Origin: Pseudomonas sp. GV085
GTDB taxonomy: Bacteria; Pseudomonadota; Gammaproteobacteria; Pseudomonadales; Pseudomonadaceae
Reading direction: 5' to 3'
DNA length: 64,000 bases
Assembly (NCBI RefSeq): GCF_003050925.1
Contig: NZ_QAOV01000001.1
Coordinates: 617,938 to 681,937 of the forward strand
Below the pieces are notes generated by a model. The model was not told the DNA's origin. It made no database searches and saw only the letters and a program-made list of their open reading frames with translations. How positions within the stretch are numbered: the first letter of the stretch is position 1; each line of letters begins with the position of its first letter. Made by a program: the position numbers and the translations under genes. Shown in pieces: positions 1 to 9,465 of this stretch.

Positions 1-110
1 ATGTCGGCCGCGTTACCCGGCAGGCTACCCAACAAGCTGCCGAACAATAGACAAAGCACGGCCAGCAGCCGGCGCAGGGACGGCGTTTTCCAGGCTGGGC
101 AATACGACAT
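1..110 (-). CDS. 5' end of a membrane/secreted protein gene, probably a sensor kinase (partial)
   Basis: An ATG at 110 on the minus strand opens a frame that runs off the left edge of the window. It is preceded by GGAG about 8 bases upstream. The 36 visible residues have two arginines, then a strongly hydrophobic stretch (LLAVLCLLFGSLLG) and a likely signal-peptidase site near NAAD, so the product is exported or membrane-anchored. In P. aeruginosa the gene divergent to gpsA encodes a hybrid sensor histidine kinase (recalled as PA1611). The same product is inferred here by context only; no kinase sequence is visible. Confidence 0.5.
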   Translation of the reverse strand, partial: MSYCPAWKTPSLRRLLAVLCLLFGSLLGSLPGNAAD

Positions 111-384
111 ATTAAAGCTCCAGCTCCGGCGAGCTGAAAATCAGCGCCAGTACCAGGGGCGAACGCGGAGAAGGAGCACCCGGAGACACAACACATCCCA
201 GTCAGTGATTGATCGCGCGCATGTTAACCGAGCCGGATGACTTTTCCATTCACGATGTCCGCATTTTCCTCGGTTTTATTGGTCTTCTTCCCACCGCTGC
301 CGGTATTTGATGTCGGGGCTGGCCGCCGATGGGCTGCCCCGTATAATGCCGACATCGCCACTGGTATGGATTAACGGATTGCAT

Positions 385-1410
385 ATGACTGAACAGCGCC
401 CGATTGCGGTCCTGGGAGGCGGAAGTTTTGGAACCGCCGTGGCTAATCTGCTGGCCGAAAATGGGCTTCAGGTCCTTCAGTGGATGCGTGACCCCGAACA
501 GGCCGAGGCCATGCGGGTCAATCGCGAAAACCCGCGTTACCTCAAAGGCATCAAGATTCTGCCCAGCGTCACGCCGGTCACCGACCTGCAAGCCACCCTG
601 GACGCCTGTGACCTGTGTTTTGTCGCATTGCCTTCCAGCGCGCTGCGCTCGGTGCTGGTGCCGCACGCCGAACGGTTGACCGGTAAATTACTGGTGAGCC
701 TGACCAAAGGTATCGAAGCCCATACATTCAAACTGATGAGCGAGATCCTCGAAGAGATCGCCCCGCAGGCACGCATCGGCGTCCTGTCCGGACCCAACCT
801 GGCCCGTGAAATCGCCGAACATGCACTGACCGCCACGGTGGTCGCCAGTGAAGACGAAGAACTCTGCCAGCAGGTTCAGGCCGCGCTGCACGGCCGCACC
901 TTTCGTGTTTACGCCAGCGCCGACCGTTTCGGTGTGGAGCTGGGCGGGGCGTTGAAAAACGTTTACGCGATCATAGCCGGCATGGCGGTGGCACTGGGCA
1001 TGGGGGAAAATACCAAGAGCATGCTGATCACCCGGGCATTGGCGGAAATGACCCGCTTTGCGGTGAATCAGGGCGCCAACCCGATGACCTTCCTGGGGCT
1101 TGCGGGCGTAGGCGATCTGATCGTGACCTGTTCATCGCCCAAGAGCCGCAACTATCAGGTCGGCTTCGCCCTCGGCCAGGGCCTGAGCCTGGACGAGGCT
1201 GTAACGCGCCTGGGCGAAGTCGCCGAAGGGGTCAACACCCTTAAAGTGCTCAAGGCCAAAGCCCAGGAGGTTGGCGTGTACATGCCGCTGGTCGCCGGGC
1301 TGCACGCGATCCTGTTCGAGGGGCGCACGCTGGAGCAGGTCATCGGTCTGCTGATGCGTGGAGAGCCGAAAACCGACGTCGATTTTATTTCCACCAGTGA
1401 TTTCAAATAA
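385..1410 (+). CDS. gpsA: NAD(P)-dependent glycerol-3-phosphate dehydrogenase
   Basis: The product (341 aa) reduces dihydroxyacetone phosphate to sn-glycerol 3-phosphate, the backbone precursor of phospholipids, in the cytoplasm. The Rossmann dinucleotide motif GGGSFG is at residues 11-16. The family signature around [15 protein letters not shown] supplies the catalytic lysine, and [13 protein letters not shown] follows it. Length matches the E. coli enzyme (339 aa). The frame is open upstream to 307, but the ATG at 385 begins the conserved [13 protein letters not shown] and follows a TATAAT-like -10 box at 342-347. A DUF4389 gene and sixA follow closely, as in other pseudomonads. Confidence 0.95.
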   Translation: MTEQRPIAVLGGGSFGTAVANLLAENGLQVLQWMRDPEQAEAMRVNRENPRYLKGIKILPSVTPVTDLQATLDACDLCFVALPSSALRSVLVPHAERLTGKLLVSLTKGIEAHTFKLMSEILEEIAPQARIGVLSGPNLAREIAEHALTATVVASEDEELCQQVQAALHGRTFRVYASADRFGVELGGALKNVYAIIAGMAVALGMGENTKSMLITRALAEMTRFAVNQGANPMTFLGLAGVGDLIVTCSSPKSRNYQVGFALGQGLSLDEAVTRLGEVAEGVNTLKVLKAKAQEVGVYMPLVAGLHAILFEGRTLEQVIGLLMRGEPKTDVDFISTSDFK

Positions 1411-1441
1411 TCACGCTTGCCAGAAAAGCAGGGAGTTGCGC

Positions 1442-1789
1442 ATGAACGATCCAAAAGTAGAAGCCAAATACGAGTCCATCCTGCTGCGTGTGTTGTGGAT
1501 GGTGGTCTTCGTGCTGGTGTGGCAAGTGGCGCAGTTCATCCTCGGTGCCGTCGTGCTGGTGCAGTTGATCTATCGTTTGATCTATGGCGCCCCGAACGCC
1601 AGTCTGATGAATTTCGGCGACAGCCTGAGCCAGTTTCTGGCGCAGATCGGTCGTTTCGGCAGCTTTCACAGCGACCAGAAGCCTTGGCCGTTCGCCGATT
1701 GGCCGACGCCGCGTACGCCGGAAGGTGAAGCGCCGCATGTCGTGGCACCGGCACCGCATTCGGCTCGAGATGAGGAACCCAAGCTATGA
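1442..1789 (+). CDS. DUF4389-type small inner-membrane protein
   Basis: A 115-residue protein with one long hydrophobic segment (about residues 14-45, VLWMVVFVLVWQVAQFILGA). A short amphipathic stretch and a proline-rich, polar C-terminal tail follow. This architecture and the position between gpsA and sixA match the DUF4389 family of pseudomonads, whose function is unknown. The ATG at 1442 follows GGGAG of the gpsA-proximal spacer; the frame upstream of it is an overlap with gpsA. Its stop overlaps the sixA start (ATGA), so the two are probably co-translated. Confidence 0.85.
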   Translation: MNDPKVEAKYESILLRVLWMVVFVLVWQVAQFILGAVVLVQLIYRLIYGAPNASLMNFGDSLSQFLAQIGRFGSFHSDQKPWPFADWPTPRTPEGEAPHVVAPAPHSARDEEPKL

Positions 1790-2241
1790 AACTCTGGGTA
1801 ATGCGTCATGGTGAAGCCGTGCCGCACGGTGCCCGACTCCACGATTCGGAGCGGGAACTGACGGATAACGGTCGTAAGGAAGTATTGAAAATCACCGCAG
1901 AGCTGATGGGGCAGCCGCTGACGGCGATCTACGCCAGTCCGTACCTGCGAGCGCAGCAAACAGCGCAACTGGTGCGCGAAACACTGGGATTCGAGCCGGA
2001 AATCCGCACCGTCGAATGGCTGACACCGGACACGGAGCCGGACAAGGTGGCCGAGCAACTGGTGTCGGTGAGCAACGTCCTTTTGGTCAGCCACAACCCG
2101 CTGGTGGGGCATTTATTGAGTTACCTGCAACATGGCGCCGGGTATCCGCCGGAAAAAGTCAGCACCGCCGGATTGGCCGAACTCAATGGCGACGAGTTGC
2201 TGATCGGGTCGATGAAGCTCGACAGCATCAAGCACCCATAA
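1786..2241 (+). CDS. sixA: Phosphohistidine phosphatase SixA
   Basis: A 151-residue histidine-phosphatase (phosphoglycerate-mutase-like) protein. The RHG signature is at residues 7-9 (MRHGEA), and the second conserved histidine is in LLVSHNPLVGHLL. SixA removes phosphate from phosphohistidine proteins; in E. coli it acts on HPt domains and the nitrogen phosphotransferase system. The size equals the minimal SixA form without extra domains. It overlaps the preceding DUF4389 gene by four bases. A REP pair follows immediately and probably ends the transcription unit. Confidence 0.9.
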   Translation: MKLWVMRHGEAVPHGARLHDSERELTDNGRKEVLKITAELMGQPLTAIYASPYLRAQQTAQLVRETLGFEPEIRTVEWLTPDTEPDKVAEQLVSVSNVLLVSHNPLVGHLLSYLQHGAGYPPEKVSTAGLAELNGDELLIGSMKLDSIKHP

Positions 2242-2245
2242 AAGC

Positions 2246-2321
2246 AAAGATCGCAGCCTGCGGCAGCTCCTACAAGATGCACGCCATTTCCATGTAGGAG
2301 CTGCCGCAGGCTGCGATCTTT
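2246..2321. repeat. Inverted REP pair, family with TGTAGGAGCTGCCGCAGG core
   Basis: Two perfect 29-base inverted arms (2246-2274 and 2293-2321) enclose an 18-base loop. The arm carries TAGGAGCTGCCGCAGGCTGCG, an internally palindromic REP sequence. The same family recurs at 41689-41790. In pseudomonads such pairs (REPINs) are mobilised by RAYT transposases; none is encoded in this window. Confidence 0.85.
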
Positions 2322-2346
2322 TGATTTTGTTTTTCTGTTAAATAAT

Positions 2347-2368
2347 CAACCAAGCACTTGCTTGGTTG
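2347..2368. promoter_or_regulatory. Candidate TetR-type operator of the acyl-CoA ligase gene
   Basis: A perfect 10-base inverted repeat with a 2-base centre: CAACCAAGCA, CT, TGCTTGGTTG. It lies 39 bases before the ligase start. It overlaps a possible weak promoter (TTGATT at 2321, then TAATCA 16 bases later). The inner CAAG-NN-CTTG pattern resembles operators of TetR-family regulators of lipid catabolism such as KstR2, recalled from memory. The repressor is not encoded nearby. Confidence 0.5.
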
Positions 2369-2407
2369 ACTACGCTTGCTCCAGACCAAAAAAAACAGGA
2401 GCGAGTC

Positions 2408-4075
2408 ATGTCTGCTGCTTTTCGTTTGCCGCTGGACGTTTTCTACGAGCGTGAGGCCCGTCATCCCCGCCAGCGCTTTCTGGTCCAGCCTGTCGCAGGC
2501 GGCCAGGTCGAAACATTGACCTGGGCGGACGTCGCTCATCAGGCCCGTTGCGCGGCCCATTGGTTGCGCGCGCGGGACCTGCCGCAGGGCAGCCATATCG
2601 CCCTGATCTCGAAAAACTGTGCGCACTGGATCATTGCCGACCTGGCGATCTGGATGGCCGGGCATGTGTCGGTGCCGTTGTACCCCAACCTCACCGCCGA
2701 GACCGTTGCCCAAGTGCTCGAACACTCGCAAGCGGTGCTGGCGTTCATCGGCAAGCTCGACGACTGGCCAGGCATGTCCCGTGGCGTCAGCCCCGATCTG
2801 CCGACCATCAGTCTGCCGCTACATCCACCTGGTACGTTCGATTTCAGTTGGGCCGACCTGCAACGCAGCTCGCCGATCCAGGACAATCCCAAACCTGCCG
2901 CCGATCAACTGGCGACCATCATTTACACCTCCGGCACTACTGGCATGCCCAAAGGCGTGATGCACAGTTTTGGCACCCTGGGGTTCGCCACCACTCGTGG
3001 CACTGCGTTGTTCGGCCTCAACGAGTCGGACCGACTGCTGTCCTATTTGCCGCTGTGCCACGTTGCCGAACGGATGTTCGTCGAGCTGGCATCGATCTAC
3101 ACCGGCCAAACGGTATTTTTCGCCGAGAGCCTGGACACCTTTCTCACCGACCTGCAACGTGCGCGCCCGACCGCACTGTTTGGCGTGCCGCGCATCTGGA
3201 CCAAATTCCAGATGGGCGTGTACAGCAAGATCCCGGCCAAACGTCTCGATTTCTTGCTCGGCCTGCCGATCATCGGCAAGCGGGTCGGGCATAAAGTTCT
3301 CGCCGGGTTGGGACTGGATGCGTTGCGCATTGCGCTGTCCGGTGCTGCACCGGTGCCGCAGACCTTGTTGCAGTGGTATCGCAAACTGGGACTGGATGTG
3401 CTGGAGGTCTACGGCATGACTGAAAGCTGCGGCTATTCGCACATCGGCATGCCGGGCCAGAACAAACCGGGCTGGATCGGCAAGCCGTGCCCGGAAGTCC
3501 AAGTGCGGATCGCCGAGACAGGGGAGGTCATGGTGCGCAGTGGCGCGACCATGCTCGGCTATTACAAGGAACCGGAAAAAACCGCCGATACCATTACCGG
3601 GGACGGCTTCCTGCGCACCGGCGACAAGGGCGAGGAGGACGCCGAAGGCAATCTGCGCCTGACCGGGCGCCTGAAGGAAATCTTCAAGACCAGCAAAGGC
3701 AAATACGTGGCCCCGGCGCCGATTGAAAATCGTCTGGCCGTGCACTCGCGTATCGAACAGGTCTGCGTGGTGGGCGATGGCTTGGGTGCGCCGTTGGGCT
3801 TGTGCGTATTGTCGGCGGTCGGCCGGCAGGATGCCGGCGGGGCCGCGCGCGCCGGCTTGCATTCCAGCCTGGAAAAACTGCTGGAAGAGGTCAATGCGGC
3901 CCTCGACAAACATGAACGGCTGCGGCGCCTGGTGGTGGTCAAGGACAGTTGGGCCGTGGAAAACGGTTTTCTCACCCCGACCCTGAAGATCAAGCGCAAT
4001 GTGATCGAAGCGGCTTACGGTGAGCGCTTTGAAGAATGGAGCGAGCGCAGCGAAGCGGTGCTGTGGCAGGATTGA
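2408..4075 (+). CDS. AMP-dependent acyl-CoA synthetase/ligase
   Basis: A 555-residue adenylate-forming enzyme of the ANL superfamily. It is expected to activate a fatty or other carboxylic acid to its CoA thioester through an acyl-adenylate. The P-loop-like YTSGTTGMPKG is near residue 175, VYGMTESCG is the A5-type motif, and the hinge region reads TGRLKEIFKTSKGKYVAP with the catalytic-type lysines. The pattern resembles long-chain acyl-CoA synthetases. The ATG at 2408 follows AGGAG; the upstream extension to 2366 would overlap the operator dyad. The thioesterase gene 32 bases downstream suggests a joint role in acyl-CoA turnover. The substrate is not determinable from sequence. Confidence 0.85.
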   Translation: MSAAFRLPLDVFYEREARHPRQRFLVQPVAGGQVETLTWADVAHQARCAAHWLRARDLPQGSHIALISKNCAHWIIADLAIWMAGHVSVPLYPNLTAETVAQVLEHSQAVLAFIGKLDDWPGMSRGVSPDLPTISLPLHPPGTFDFSWADLQRSSPIQDNPKPAADQLATIIYTSGTTGMPKGVMHSFGTLGFATTRGTALFGLNESDRLLSYLPLCHVAERMFVELASIYTGQTVFFAESLDTFLTDLQRARPTALFGVPRIWTKFQMGVYSKIPAKRLDFLLGLPIIGKRVGHKVLAGLGLDALRIALSGAAPVPQTLLQWYRKLGLDVLEVYGMTESCGYSHIGMPGQNKPGWIGKPCPEVQVRIAETGEVMVRSGATMLGYYKEPEKTADTITGDGFLRTGDKGEEDAEGNLRLTGRLKEIFKTSKGKYVAPAPIENRLAVHSRIEQVCVVGDGLGAPLGLCVLSAVGRQDAGGAARAGLHSSLEKLLEEVNAALDKHERLRRLVVVKDSWAVENGFLTPTLKIKRNVIEAAYGERFEEWSERSEAVLWQD

Positions 4076-4107
4076 TCCACGAACAGAACCAACAAGGAAA
4101 CCCTGCG

Positions 4108-4551
4108 ATGAGCCTGTGGCGCACCACTCCCGACATCGAGCAGTTGAACGCTCTCCAGAAAAACACCATCGGTGAAGTGCTGGACATCCGTTTCGAGGCC
4201 TTTGACGATGAGTCCCTGACGGCCAGCATGGTCATTGACCATCGCACTCACCAGCCTTACGGCTTGCTGCACGGCGGTGCCTCGGTGGTGTTGGCCGAGT
4301 CGGTCGGCTCCATGGCCAGTTACCTGTGCATCGATACCAGCAAGTTCTATTGCGTGGGCCTGGAAATCAACGCCAACCATTTGCGTGGCCTGCGCAGCGG
4401 GCGGGTGACGGCGGTGGCCAGGCCGATCCACATCGGCCGCACGACCCATGTCTGGGACATTCGGCTGACCAGCGATGAGGGCAAGGCCAGTTGCGTATCG
4501 CGGCTGACCATGGCGGTGGTGCCGTTGGGTGAGAATCCGCCGAACCGGTAA
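4108..4551 (+). CDS. Hotdog-fold acyl-CoA thioesterase (YdiI/PaaI type)
   Basis: A 147-residue hotdog-fold protein. The active-site helix region reads PYGLLHGGASVVLAES, where HGG and the following glutamate are the YdiI/EntH hallmarks. The later segment SGRVTAVARPIHIGRTTHVW is the second conserved block. Such enzymes hydrolyse aryl- or acyl-CoA thioesters as homotetramers. A P. aeruginosa homologue (recalled as PA1618) sits in the same place behind an acyl-CoA ligase. It starts at the ATG after AAGGAAA and ends 27 bases before the convergent RHS gene. Confidence 0.88.
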   Translation: MSLWRTTPDIEQLNALQKNTIGEVLDIRFEAFDDESLTASMVIDHRTHQPYGLLHGGASVVLAESVGSMASYLCIDTSKFYCVGLEINANHLRGLRSGRVTAVARPIHIGRTTHVWDIRLTSDEGKASCVSRLTMAVVPLGENPPNR

Positions 4552-4577
4552 TGGCATTGGGCTCGCTGCCATCGGGT

Positions 4578-7568
4578 TCAAATGCCATTGAAGCTGTGGC
4601 GCCGCTCGACAGTTCTGTCGACAAATCTTGAATTCATGGTTTGCACGTCGGGGCTCATGCTATCGGTGACTTGAGGGTAAAGTCGGCGATAACCATCCTG
4701 CGCAGTCTGCATGATTGCACCGCGATACTCGGTCGCCGCCGAGAGCACACCGGTTGCTCCTCCACTCAGAATGGTTGCCATTGTCCCGCGTTCAGCAGTG
4801 GGTAAATCAGTGACGAGTCCTGCAAGGAATTCGACTCCTCTCGCAGCGCCATAGCTGTACACAGACCCGGCAATCCTGCCGGCGGCCCCGAACAGCGTAT
4901 CGAACAGGGGCGGTCGTTGCAGTGATTCGGAGCCTGCACTGTACCTTGTTGCCGGGTGGCGACCTCGCAGCCACGTGCCGACGAATCCATCTGCTCCCTC
5001 TACCACCGGGCTTATCCAGCTGCGCATGATCTCCGGTACAAATTGACCGAAGGCCCCGTTGAGTCCGGTAGGTACTGAATAGGCTACCGCTGTCCAACCG
5101 ATGGTCGGTAAACGTTGCTGCACATTGACACTGCCCCAGGGGAAATTTTGTCCATGGCCTCTGAGTATCTGTTGCGAGATTTCCCGGGCAATCGAACCTG
5201 CCGCCATGCCGATTCGATCGATGGCGACTTGATTAAGCTCGACCTCTTCTGTATCGGTTGACCCTTCGTTGGCACTCCAAAGCGCCGGCTGAATGCCGGC
5301 AATGAACCCGAAAACGACGCCGGCTGCCACCGCGCCAGGAAAAGCCCTGGCAGCCAAGCCTCCTCCTACAAGTGCTACAGCGACCCCGTCAAACGCACCC
5401 GCGATTATTTCCAGCGCATTGTTGGTTGCACGCGTGGCAGGTAAGGCGTTGAGTGCGGCAACCGCCGACATTTGCGCCAGGCCGCCCGCCCCTCGGGAGA
5501 TGAGGTCGCGCATAAAGGCTGACGTTGCAGCATTGCGCAGTTGTCCCGTTGATGCCGGTTGGGAGTGATCATCCGCCAACCCGGCGAAATCGACATGGCC
5601 AACCGGATTGCCATGCACCATGGCAAACAGATTCAACCCATCGGAGATACCTGACGGGTCTGCGTTTAACCAGCGCTGACACCACGGCACGTAATAGCGA
5701 AACCCGTAGTAGTACAACCCGGTGGCATCCCGTTCCTGGCCGCAATAGCGCAGCGTCTTGTAGCCGGCTTCGAGTTTGTTGCGCCCGGCCCACCAGCAGG
5801 TTCCGCCGTAGGGGTAGTAGCTTTCCCGGGAGATGAGCAAGGCCGCTTCGTCCAGCTCCAGGGCGCTGGAGCCCAAATGATCGGAAAAACTGTAGCGATG
5901 CTGGTTCTGGGGAATGCCGGCTGGCGGTTCAGTGTGCCAGTGCAGGATTTGCACCGTGCTGCGTCCGGCCTTGATCGTCACGACATGCAAGGTCTCTTCG
6001 GCAGTAGTGCGGACTTCCACACCTGGCAAATATCGGGTTTCGTGGGTGCGGATCAATGTGCCGGTGTAGGCCTGACGGATTTTTCGCTGACGCAGGCCAC
6101 TGCCGTCGTACACATAAAACTCGCAATCGTCCGGTTCATCTTCACGCACTACCTGGTCGACCTGCCGCAGTTGGTTGCGCAGATCCCATTGCAGGGTTTG
6201 CCCCGGTTGAAGCCCGATACGGTTGCCGTTGAGGTCATGACCGACGGTAATTTCCTGTTCGTCGGGCAGTTCGCCATCGGGCTTCTCGGGGAGGCTGCGA
6301 TTACTGAACCGGGCGACAGCTGTGCGTTCGGTACGGCTGGCGCTGTCGGCCTGATGCTGCATGACCGTCAGGTTGCCGGCTTCATCGTAGGTGTAGAAAC
6401 GCGTGTAGTTTTCCAGTTGTCCGGGGTCGGCGGTGGACTGGAATTCCGGTAGCTGTGGTCCACCTGGCGCGTTGCGCCATTGCCGACCGCTGGCCTCGAT
6501 CAGTCGGTAGAGGCTGTCGTAGCGGTAGCGACTGACCGGCTCGATGCGCTGGTTGCGGTGGAAGTGAGTCGCTTCAGCAGCGTCGGTGATGCAGGTGACA
6601 TTGCCCACAGCGTCGTATTCGTAGCTCATGTCTTGCAACGCCGGGTGCCCTGGCGCATAGGCTTTCAGGTGTTGCAGTCGGCCGTCGTCGGGCCGATAAG
6701 TCGCACATGAAACAACGCCGTTTCCCGCGCGTTGTTGTTCGATCTGGCCGAAGGCGTTGTACTGAATGTCCCGGACCAGCGCCGTTTCCTCGGTTTGCCC
6801 GGCGAGTTTCAGACGAACCTCACGCAGTTCGCCTGCACGGGTATGAGTGAACGTCTGCCGGTTGCCCAATGCATCGGTCTGGCTGACGGTCTCACTGGCG
6901 GCGTTGCAGTGAAGGCGAGTGATGGCTGGTCCGTTCTCCAGCAAGACGTCGCGTTCAGGCTCTGACTCAGGCCAGTCCACCAGCCATTGCGGATCGGCGA
7001 TGAAGGTGCGGCCATGCTGCAGCGGCGTAGCGTTCAGACTGAACTCGGTGAAGCGCAGGGTGCCGGCGGTGTCGTCGTGCCGTGTCAACCGACCGCGCAG
7101 GTTTCGGCCGGCATTGGCGTCGGTATCGGCATAGGTGAACCGTGCGATACAGCGTTCCGATCCTTGCCATGCGCGCTCGAACGTAGCGATCGGGCGGCAC
7201 TGCGGGTCATAGTCCACGCGGCCCTGGCTTAGCTTCTGATCCCAGCCTTCAACACTTTGCCCGTGCGCGCCGAGCAATCCCAGGCGCCAGCCGGCGTCGC
7301 TGTTCAGCGAAAGCACGACAGCGCCCGACAAACTGAAGACGTTTTGCTGATTGGCCGCCGTCTGACCGACTTGATGCAAACGGAACAGACGTGGATCACG
7401 AATCAGCACAGCGCGACCGGCGCCGTCATATTCCTGCCGGGTGATGCAAGGCTCCGGTACCGACGCACGCTCGCGCCGGTGATACATCACACCGCGCACG
7501 CTCAGCCCGCGCGGGTCAAATACCTGGATGGCCGGAGTATTGGCGTGGGGCATAGTGAGTTTGCCCAT
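4578..7568 (-). CDS. RHS-repeat/TcC-like toxin with variable C-terminal domain
   Basis: A 996-residue RHS protein. The N-terminal two thirds hold YD/RHS repeats (YDAVGNVT, YDSLYRLIEASG, YDEAGNLT, YDGSGLRQRK). The conserved core end is near residues 625-662: YYYGFRYYVPWCQRWLNADP, then SGISDGLNLFAMVHGNPVG. The opening (about IQVFDPRGLSVRGVMYHRR) resembles TccC subunits of insecticidal Tc toxins. Residues about 663-996 are unrelated to the shell. They are rich in glycine and alanine with hydrophobic stretches (AVALVGGGLAARAFPG), so a membrane-active toxin is possible. No TcA or TcB gene and no immunity-like gene adjoins. The start is either the ATG at 7568 or the one at 7553; neither has a strong ribosome site. 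Confidence 0.85.
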   Translation of the reverse strand: MGKLTMPHANTPAIQVFDPRGLSVRGVMYHRRERASVPEPCITRQEYDGAGRAVLIRDPRLFRLHQVGQTAANQQNVFSLSGAVVLSLNSDAGWRLGLLGAHGQSVEGWDQKLSQGRVDYDPQCRPIATFERAWQGSERCIARFTYADTDANAGRNLRGRLTRHDDTAGTLRFTEFSLNATPLQHGRTFIADPQWLVDWPESEPERDVLLENGPAITRLHCNAASETVSQTDALGNRQTFTHTRAGELREVRLKLAGQTEETALVRDIQYNAFGQIEQQRAGNGVVSCATYRPDDGRLQHLKAYAPGHPALQDMSYEYDAVGNVTCITDAAEATHFHRNQRIEPVSRYRYDSLYRLIEASGRQWRNAPGGPQLPEFQSTADPGQLENYTRFYTYDEAGNLTVMQHQADSASRTERTAVARFSNRSLPEKPDGELPDEQEITVGHDLNGNRIGLQPGQTLQWDLRNQLRQVDQVVREDEPDDCEFYVYDGSGLRQRKIRQAYTGTLIRTHETRYLPGVEVRTTAEETLHVVTIKAGRSTVQILHWHTEPPAGIPQNQHRYSFSDHLGSSALELDEAALLISRESYYPYGGTCWWAGRNKLEAGYKTLRYCGQERDATGLYYYGFRYYVPWCQRWLNADPSGISDGLNLFAMVHGNPVGHVDFAGLADDHSQPASTGQLRNAATSAFMRDLISRGAGGLAQMSAVAALNALPATRATNNALEIIAGAFDGVAVALVGGGLAARAFPGAVAAGVVFGFIAGIQPALWSANEGSTDTEEVELNQVAIDRIGMAAGSIAREISQQILRGHGQNFPWGSVNVQQRLPTIGWTAVAYSVPTGLNGAFGQFVPEIMRSWISPVVEGADGFVGTWLRGRHPATRYSAGSESLQRPPLFDTLFGAAGRIAGSVYSYGAARGVEFLAGLVTDLPTAERGTMATILSGGATGVLSAATEYRGAIMQTAQDGYRRLYPQVTDSMSPDVQTMNSRFVDRTVERRHSFNGI

Positions 7569-7757
7569 GATTTGGCGGGACAGCCCTTCTTATCCACTTG
7601 ATGCTGGTTGGCAGTCAACTGTCAGAAATAACAGGTCCGCCCACAGTGGCGTCATAGCCACGGCAGGTCTGTCATCATTCCTGGCAGTTACGGTCATTGC
7701 TGTCGGACGCGGTCTTGCGGACAATCAATGCCTGTTCTCGCTCATGGATTTGCAGGT

Positions 7758-8564
7758 ATGTCGCAACAGATCTTTTTCGCCCACGCCAATGGTTTTCCTT
7801 CGGGGACCTACGGCAAGCTGTTTGCGGCGCTGGCACCCGAGTTTCAGGTGACGCATCTGGAGCAGCACGCCCACGACCCGCGCTTCCCGGCGGACGACAA
7901 CTGGTACAACCTGGTGGATGAGCTGATCCATCACCTGCAACAACAGGCCGAGCCCGTGTGGGGCGTCGGCCACTCCTTCGGTGGCGTGTTGCACCTGCAT
8001 GCGGCCTTGCGCTGCCCTGAGTTGTATCGCGGGGTGGTGATGCTCGACTCGCCAGTGCTGACCCGAACCGATCGATGGGTCATCCGGGCGGCCAAACGTT
8101 TCGGTTTCATCGACCGCTTGACGCCGGCCGGGCGGACTCTTGGTCGTCGTGAGGAATTCGCCGACCTCGAAAGCGCGCGCAAGTACTTCGCCGGTAAAAC
8201 CCTGTTTCGCGGTTTCGACCCGGAATGCTTCGATGCCTACCTGCAACATGGCTTGCACCAGGTCGATGACAAGCTGCGCCTGCGGTTCGACCCGGCCACC
8301 GAAATCAGTATCTATCGCGGCGTGCCGCACACCAGCCCGGGCAGCACTCGGCAGTTGCGAGTGCCGCTGGCGGTGGTTCGCGGGCACAACAGCCGCGTGG
8401 TGATGCGCCATCACGCAAGTTCAGTCGACCGCCTGCCGTTGGGCGAGTCGTTGACCATGCCCGGCGGCCACATGTTTCCGCTCGAACGTCCCCTTGATAC
8501 CGCTGAAATGCTCAAAGGCCTGTTCTACCGCTGGGACGGCCGTCGACAACAGGATTGCGCATGA
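7758..8564 (+). CDS. Alpha/beta-fold hydrolase
   Basis: A 268-residue alpha/beta hydrolase. The oxyanion-side motif is FAHANGFPSGTY, the nucleophile elbow is GHSFGG with Ser at about residue 73, and the terminal histidine is in MPGGHMFPLERP. Family members include esterases and lipases; the substrate cannot be read here. The ATG at 7758 was chosen because MSQQIFFAHANG starts the conserved strand; an in-frame ATG at 7728 is possible. The stop overlaps the next hydrolase start (ATGA). P. aeruginosa has two hydrolase genes in this neighbourhood (recalled as PA1621 and PA1622). Confidence 0.85.
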   Translation: MSQQIFFAHANGFPSGTYGKLFAALAPEFQVTHLEQHAHDPRFPADDNWYNLVDELIHHLQQQAEPVWGVGHSFGGVLHLHAALRCPELYRGVVMLDSPVLTRTDRWVIRAAKRFGFIDRLTPAGRTLGRREEFADLESARKYFAGKTLFRGFDPECFDAYLQHGLHQVDDKLRLRFDPATEISIYRGVPHTSPGSTRQLRVPLAVVRGHNSRVVMRHHASSVDRLPLGESLTMPGGHMFPLERPLDTAEMLKGLFYRWDGRRQQDCA

Positions 8565-9415
8565 GCCACGTCGTCGAAGAGGTCCGCCTGAGCCTGCCGC
8601 ACATCGAACTGGCGGCGCACCTGTTCGGTCCTGAAGACGGTTTGCCGGTCATTGCCCTGCATGGCTGGCTGGACAACGCCAACAGCTTTGCCCGTCTGGC
8701 GCCGAAGCTCAAAGGCCTGCGTATCATCGCCCTGGACATGGCCGGTCACGGTCATTCCGGGCATCGCCCGCCGGGAGCCGGTTACGCCATGTGGGACTAC
8801 GCCCACGATGTGCTGCAGGTCGCCGAACAGCTTGGCCTGCGTAAATTTGCGCTGATGGGGCATTCGATGGGCGCCATTGCTTCGCTGATCATCGCCGGGT
8901 CGATGCCCGAGCGGGTCACCCACCTGGCGTTGATCGACGGCATCATTCCTCCTACAGACAAAGGTGAAAACGCTGCCGAGCGAATGGGCATGGCCCTGCA
9001 AGCGCAACTGGATCTGCGGGAAAAGCGCAAACCGGTCTACGACACCCTGGACCGAGCCATCGAAGCGCGCATGAAGGGCCTGGTGGCGGTCAGCCGCGAG
9101 GCCGCTGAACTGCTGGCTCAGCGTGGTCTGATGCCGGTGCCGGGCGGTTTCACCTGGCGCACTGACAATCGCCTTACGCTGCCATCGCCGCTGCGTCTTA
9201 CCACCGAACAGGCCATGGCCTTCGTCCAGCGGATCAAGTGTCCTGCAACACTGGTGGTCGCGGCTGACGGCATGCTCGCCAAACATCCTGAATTGCTGGA
9301 GCGTCTACCCTTTAGCCGGGAACAGCTGCCGGGCGGCCACCATTTGCACCTGAATGACGAGTCCGGTGCCGAGCTTGTCGCAGACTGTTTCAATCGGTTC
9401 TTCGCCATTCCTTGA
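8561..9415 (+). CDS. Alpha/beta-fold hydrolase
   Basis: A 284-residue alpha/beta hydrolase. It shows [10 protein letters not shown] (oxyanion region), the nucleophile elbow GHSMGA with Ser at about residue 102, [12 protein letters not shown] typical of the epoxide-hydrolase-like subgroup, and the terminal histidine in LPGGHHLHL. It overlaps the preceding hydrolase by four bases, so both are probably translated together. It is unrelated in detail to its neighbour, so this is not a recent duplication. Function beyond hydrolase is unassigned. Confidence 0.87.
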   Translation: MSHVVEEVRLSLPHIELAAHLFGPEDGLPVIALHGWLDNANSFARLAPKLKGLRIIALDMAGHGHSGHRPPGAGYAMWDYAHDVLQVAEQLGLRKFALMGHSMGAIASLIIAGSMPERVTHLALIDGIIPPTDKGENAAERMGMALQAQLDLREKRKPVYDTLDRAIEARMKGLVAVSREAAELLAQRGLMPVPGGFTWRTDNRLTLPSPLRLTTEQAMAFVQRIKCPATLVVAADGMLAKHPELLERLPFSREQLPGGHHLHLNDESGAELVADCFNRFFAIP

Positions 9416-9465
9416 CTTGCGCCGGGCAACTGTCGAGGCTTGGCGGGTTGAAATGGGAGACAACC

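Noticed and set aside
5293..6965. Plus-strand frames opposite the RHS gene as a possible immunity gene
   Set aside because: They are short antisense frames without ribosome sites or conserved features.
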